NCBI RefSeq assembly: GCF_013149785.1
Contig: NZ_JABEZU010000003.1
Coordinates: 248,001 to 312,000, forward strand
DNA length: 64,000 bases
DNA from: Isoptericola halotolerans
Lineage (GTDB): Bacteria; Actinomycetota; Actinomycetes; Actinomycetales; Cellulomonadaceae
Reading direction: 5' to 3'
Positions 61,322-64,000 of the stretch are shown here, piece by piece; position 1 is the first letter of the stretch; each line of letters opens with the position of its first letter. The translations under genes and the position numbers were made by a program. Under the pieces are notes generated by a model. That model was not told the origin of the DNA. It did no database searches and saw only the letters and a list, made by a program, of their open reading frames with translations.

Positions 61322-62703
61322 GCCGCGTGGTCTTCCAGCTCTCGGCCCTGGGTGACCAGGAGCGACGGTCCACGCGACCCATCGTGCGGCTCGTCGAACC
61401 GGTCGACGACGACGCGGTCGACGAGGAGTTCGACTGCCCCGCCGTCACCGCCCGGGGCGCAGACGTCAACACGCAGGCGGGCGACCGGCTGTACCAGGCG
61501 CTCGCCACGCACCGCTCGCTGCTGGACCACCTGGGGGCGGCACGGGTCAGCACCGACGAGAGGTTCGCGGTGTGCGCCGAGATCCTGCCGCGCAGCGGTG
61601 CGGACACCCTGCCCTGGGAGACCCTCAGGTTCCCCGGGGACGGGCCGTACCTCGCCCTGGAGCCCAAGTACGCCCTCGCCCGGGTGGTCCGCGCGACGGC
61701 GCCTCCGCACCCCCTCTACCAGCTCGTCCCGCCCCTGCGGGTCGTCGCGCTGCTGTCGTGCCTGGGACTGACCGCCGCCGGTGAGCTCGCCCGGCTCCGT
61801 GCCGTCGTGCAGGAGTCCGACGGGATGTTCGAGCTGCTCGTGGTCCTCGGCGAGGCCGACCTCGCGGCGGCCCTGCAGGACGACATCGACGCCGGACGGG
61901 CCCCGGGAGTGGCCGGCGTCCACCTGGTACCCCCGGACCACCACGACCTCGTCGAGCTCGTCAACGCGTTCCGGCCGCACGTGCTGCACCTGTTCTGCCA
62001 CGGCTCGGCCGACTCCGCCCCGCACGTGCGGCTCGCGCTGAAGCAGGACTGGTCCGCCGCCGAACCGGGCATCGGACTCGCTCTGCAGAGGGAGCAGTTC
62101 GCGAAGTTCCGCTGGGACGCCGACGGCGGCCCGTGGCTCGTCGTGCTGAACTGCTGCGAGGGTGCCGCCCCGTCACGCGAGGGTCTGACGTCCCTGGCAC
62201 GCGACCTGGTCAGCTCCGGGGTGGCGCCGGCCGTGATCGGGATGCGCGAGCCGATCACCGGTGCCGTCGCGCACGCGGTGACCCAGGGCCTGTACGGCGC
62301 CCTGCGCCAGGAGCTGTCCTCGAGGACCGCTCGAGCCACCTCGACCTCCACCCCCCTGGACTGGGCGGCTCTCGCCGTCGCGGCACGGCACCGGCTCGTC
62401 TCCGAGTTCAACGTCGCCCGCGGCTCGACGCTGACCACGACGCAGGCCCAGGACCAGAGCCGCGAGTGGACGCTGCCGGCCCTCTACGTGCGCTGGGAGG
62501 AGTTCCAGCTCCAGGTGACCACGGGGACCTCCGAGCCGGGGGCCGAGCGTGCGTGGCGGCTGGAGGTCGCCGCGCTGCAGAGCGTGCTGACCTCGTTGCC
62601 GCCCGGGCAGGGTACGGCGTTCCGGGCTGCGGCCGTCGAGCGGGTCGCGGAGCTCGCCGAGCTGCTCGGGGTCACCCCCGAAGAGCTCGCGGAGGAACCA
62701 TGA
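61318..62703 (+). CDS. CHAT domain cysteine protease
   Basis: 461 residues. The CHAT domain shows DTLPWETLRFPGDGPYLALEP (about 96-116), the catalytic His228 in VLHLFCHGSADS, and the catalytic Cys at 279 or 280 in WLVVLNCCEGAAP. CHAT proteases are caspase-related and in bacteria act in defence, cell death or CRISPR-linked proteolysis (for example Craspase). The C-terminal 80 residues form a separate helical region (WRLEVAALQSVLTSLPPGQG, VERVAELAELLGVTPEELAEEP) that may bind a partner. Coupled to both neighbours by ATGA overlaps. Confidence 0.85.
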   Translation: MSRVVFQLSALGDQERRSTRPIVRLVEPVDDDAVDEEFDCPAVTARGADVNTQAGDRLYQALATHRSLLDHLGAARVSTDERFAVCAEILPRSGADTLPWETLRFPGDGPYLALEPKYALARVVRATAPPHPLYQLVPPLRVVALLSCLGLTAAGELARLRAVVQESDGMFELLVVLGEADLAAALQDDIDAGRAPGVAGVHLVPPDHHDLVELVNAFRPHVLHLFCHGSADSAPHVRLALKQDWSAAEPGIGLALQREQFAKFRWDADGGPWLVVLNCCEGAAPSREGLTSLARDLVSSGVAPAVIGMREPITGAVAHAVTQGLYGALRQELSSRTARATSTSTPLDWAALAVAARHRLVSEFNVARGSTLTTTQAQDQSREWTLPALYVRWEEFQLQVTTGTSEPGAERAWRLEVAALQSVLTSLPPGQGTAFRAAAVERVAELAELLGVTPEELAEEP

Positions 62704-64000
62704 GGCGCGGCCCGGCGGTCGACCCGGCCTTCCCTGTCATGACCGACGCGTGGTCCGGGACGGAGCCGGTCACCGGCACCTTCGCACCGGACCTGTCGGC
62801 CTGGCTCGCCGGTGAGTTCAGCACGGCCGAACGGACGGCACGCCCAGCGCCCGCCGACCCCTGGGACTGGAGGCACCCGGACGTCGGCTGGGGCCTTGTC
62901 GCCCGCCAGCCCGAGGGGGCGGGCCGCGACGAGCTCGTGGCGATGGCCGACCTCCCTGAGGACATCCGGCGCCTGGTGACGGCGCGCGGCGGCAGGGTGT
63001 TCCGGTACCAGCCCGGACGCACGTACTCGCAGTGGACGCTCGTCGACCACGAGGGCGACGCCCAGCCGTTCCTGCCGGCCGTCCCGGCCGGGACGGGGGC
63101 CGGCTCGCTCCCCGCGTTCCTGCTCGTCTACGGCAACCCGGCGCAGGTGCCCTGGAGCGTGCAGCTCATGCTCAACCCCGTGCGCCACGTCGGCCGGCTC
63201 GACCTCGAGGGCGTGGCGTTGACCCGCTACGTCGACGCCCTGCTCGGCGAGTGGAGCGAGTCAGCCGCCCGGTGGTCGGCCCCGGTCGTGTGGGCGGTGG
63301 ACCACCGGGCGGGCGAGATCACGACGCTCATGCGCGACGTCGTCGCCGCACCTCTGCACGGCGACATGCAGCAGGACGACGAGCTACGGCCCACCTTCGT
63401 CGACGGCCGGTCCACCGACGCGACGGTGGCTTCTCTCACGGACGCCCTGGCCACCGGCCGGCCCGCCGTCGTCGTCACCAGCAGCCATGGCCAGACCGGC
63501 CCGCTCGACGACCTCGCGGCCATGCGCGCCGACCTCGGCAAGCTCGTCGACCACGACCACGCGCTGCTCGACCCGCAGGAGCTGTTGCGGTCCTGGCAGC
63601 CCGACGGGGCGATCTGGTTCGCGCAGGCCTGCTGCTCCGCCGGGGCGGACGGCCGGTCGGCCTACGAAGGACTCTTCGACGGCGACCTGGCAGCGACGCT
63701 CGACGGCGTCGCACGCCTCGGCCCCGTCACCTCGCCGCTGCCGCGTGCGCTGCTCGGTGCCGACAAGCCCCTGCGGGCCTTCGTCGGACACGTCGAGCCG
63801 ACGTTCAACTGGACGCTCGAGTTCCCACCGAACGCCCAGGAGCTCACCTCCCAGCTCCGCACGGCGCTCTACGAACGACTCTTCCTGGGCCTGCCCGTGG
63901 GGTACGCCATGGAGCCCTTCTACCGGCCTGTCGGCGGGCTTCTCCAGGGGTACCACGCCGCGCGACGGGAGTACCAGAGCACCTTCGGTGCGGCTGCCGC
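62700..64000 (+). CDS. Caspase-like/CHAT-type protease candidate (cut by window edge)
   Basis: Starts at ATG 62700 inside an ATGA overlap with the CHAT gene and is open to the right edge (433 codons seen). Residues 255-275 read AVVVTSSHGQTGPLDDLAAM with His263. Residues 305-315 read WFAQACCSAGADG with Cys311/Cys312. The His...Cys spacing of about 48 residues and the QACCSAG setting match caspase-like cysteine proteases of clan CD. The N-terminal 200 residues include a WSVQLMLNPVRHVGRLDLEG stretch without known homology. It is the third CHAT/caspase-type gene in a row. Confidence 0.7.
   Translation, partial: MRRGPAVDPAFPVMTDAWSGTEPVTGTFAPDLSAWLAGEFSTAERTARPAPADPWDWRHPDVGWGLVARQPEGAGRDELVAMADLPEDIRRLVTARGGRVFRYQPGRTYSQWTLVDHEGDAQPFLPAVPAGTGAGSLPAFLLVYGNPAQVPWSVQLMLNPVRHVGRLDLEGVALTRYVDALLGEWSESAARWSAPVVWAVDHRAGEITTLMRDVVAAPLHGDMQQDDELRPTFVDGRSTDATVASLTDALATGRPAVVVTSSHGQTGPLDDLAAMRADLGKLVDHDHALLDPQELLRSWQPDGAIWFAQACCSAGADGRSAYEGLFDGDLAATLDGVARLGPVTSPLPRALLGADKPLRAFVGHVEPTFNWTLEFPPNAQELTSQLRTALYERLFLGLPVGYAMEPFYRPVGGLLQGYHAARREYQSTFGAAA

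Noticed and set aside
1-64000. tRNA, rRNA and CRISPR arrays
   Set aside because: No T-loop/acceptor pattern, rRNA core sequence or regularly spaced repeat array was found by eye. A small tRNA could still be missed without a search tool.

Overview
The window is very GC-rich and uses G or C at almost every third codon position. Its marker genes are those of a Gram-positive actinobacterium: rbpA, pafB/pafC next to tatA/tatC, helY, an lnt-ppm1 pair, a CE1758/CE1759 flavin pair, and many leaderless start codons 6-8 nt after a TANNNT hexamer. The gene set fits the order Micrococcales (Cellulomonadaceae or Promicromonosporaceae-like). The genus cannot be fixed from the sequence alone. No rRNA, tRNA or CRISPR array was seen.

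Layout. 1-2.6 kb: a DUF3291 gene end and an rsbQ/rsbP-like energy-stress pair. 2.6-6.7 kb: a small accessory island with an acetyltransferase, a tyrosine integrase carrying a foreign-looking insert in its catalytic domain, a KfrA-like DNA-binding coiled coil and an Asp-nucleophile alpha/beta hydrolase. 6.7-12.4 kb: Lrp regulator and alanine dehydrogenase, galE, a two-component flavin oxidoreductase pair, and rbpA behind a sigmaR-type promoter. 12.4-24.2 kb: core envelope and quality-control genes (ppm1, lnt, amidohydrolase, helY, diacylglycerol kinase, tatC, tatA, pafC, pafB). 24.2-30.2 kb: a tightly coupled DUF3866-DUF4129-MoxR-DUF58 operon. 30.2-36.4 kb: an integrase-like ORF bracketed by 12-bp direct repeats, then yigZ, a UDP-glucose pyrophosphorylase, a Sua5-family gene, a threonine dehydratase with a divergent LysR gene, and a TetR gene.

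36.4-52.7 kb: a heterodimeric ABC exporter, thiD under a TPP riboswitch, a secreted Thermobifida-type cutinase (polyester hydrolase), LuxR and PucR-type regulators, two CNNM/CorC membrane proteins, a circularly permuted GH3 glycosidase, ohrR-ohr with its operator, and another ABC exporter. 52.7-57.6 kb: three PAS-ANTAR paralogues, gene remnants (an ABC tail and a 2-hydroxyacid dehydrogenase pseudogene), a DUF998-like membrane protein, an orphan ScoMcrA-like head domain with a zinc ribbon, and DUF2200.

The most novel region is 58.5-64.0 kb. It is a + strand operon of a serine alpha/beta hydrolase, a CHAT-like protein whose expected catalytic Cys is replaced by Ser, an intact-looking CHAT protease (His228/Cys279-280), and a third protein with a His...Cys-Cys pattern that runs off the right edge. 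The last three genes are joined by 4-nt ATGA overlaps. Paired active and inactive CHAT proteins with a lipase-like hydrolase suggest a proteolytic cell-suicide or defence module. That function is inference; the operon structure and active-site residues are visible directly.
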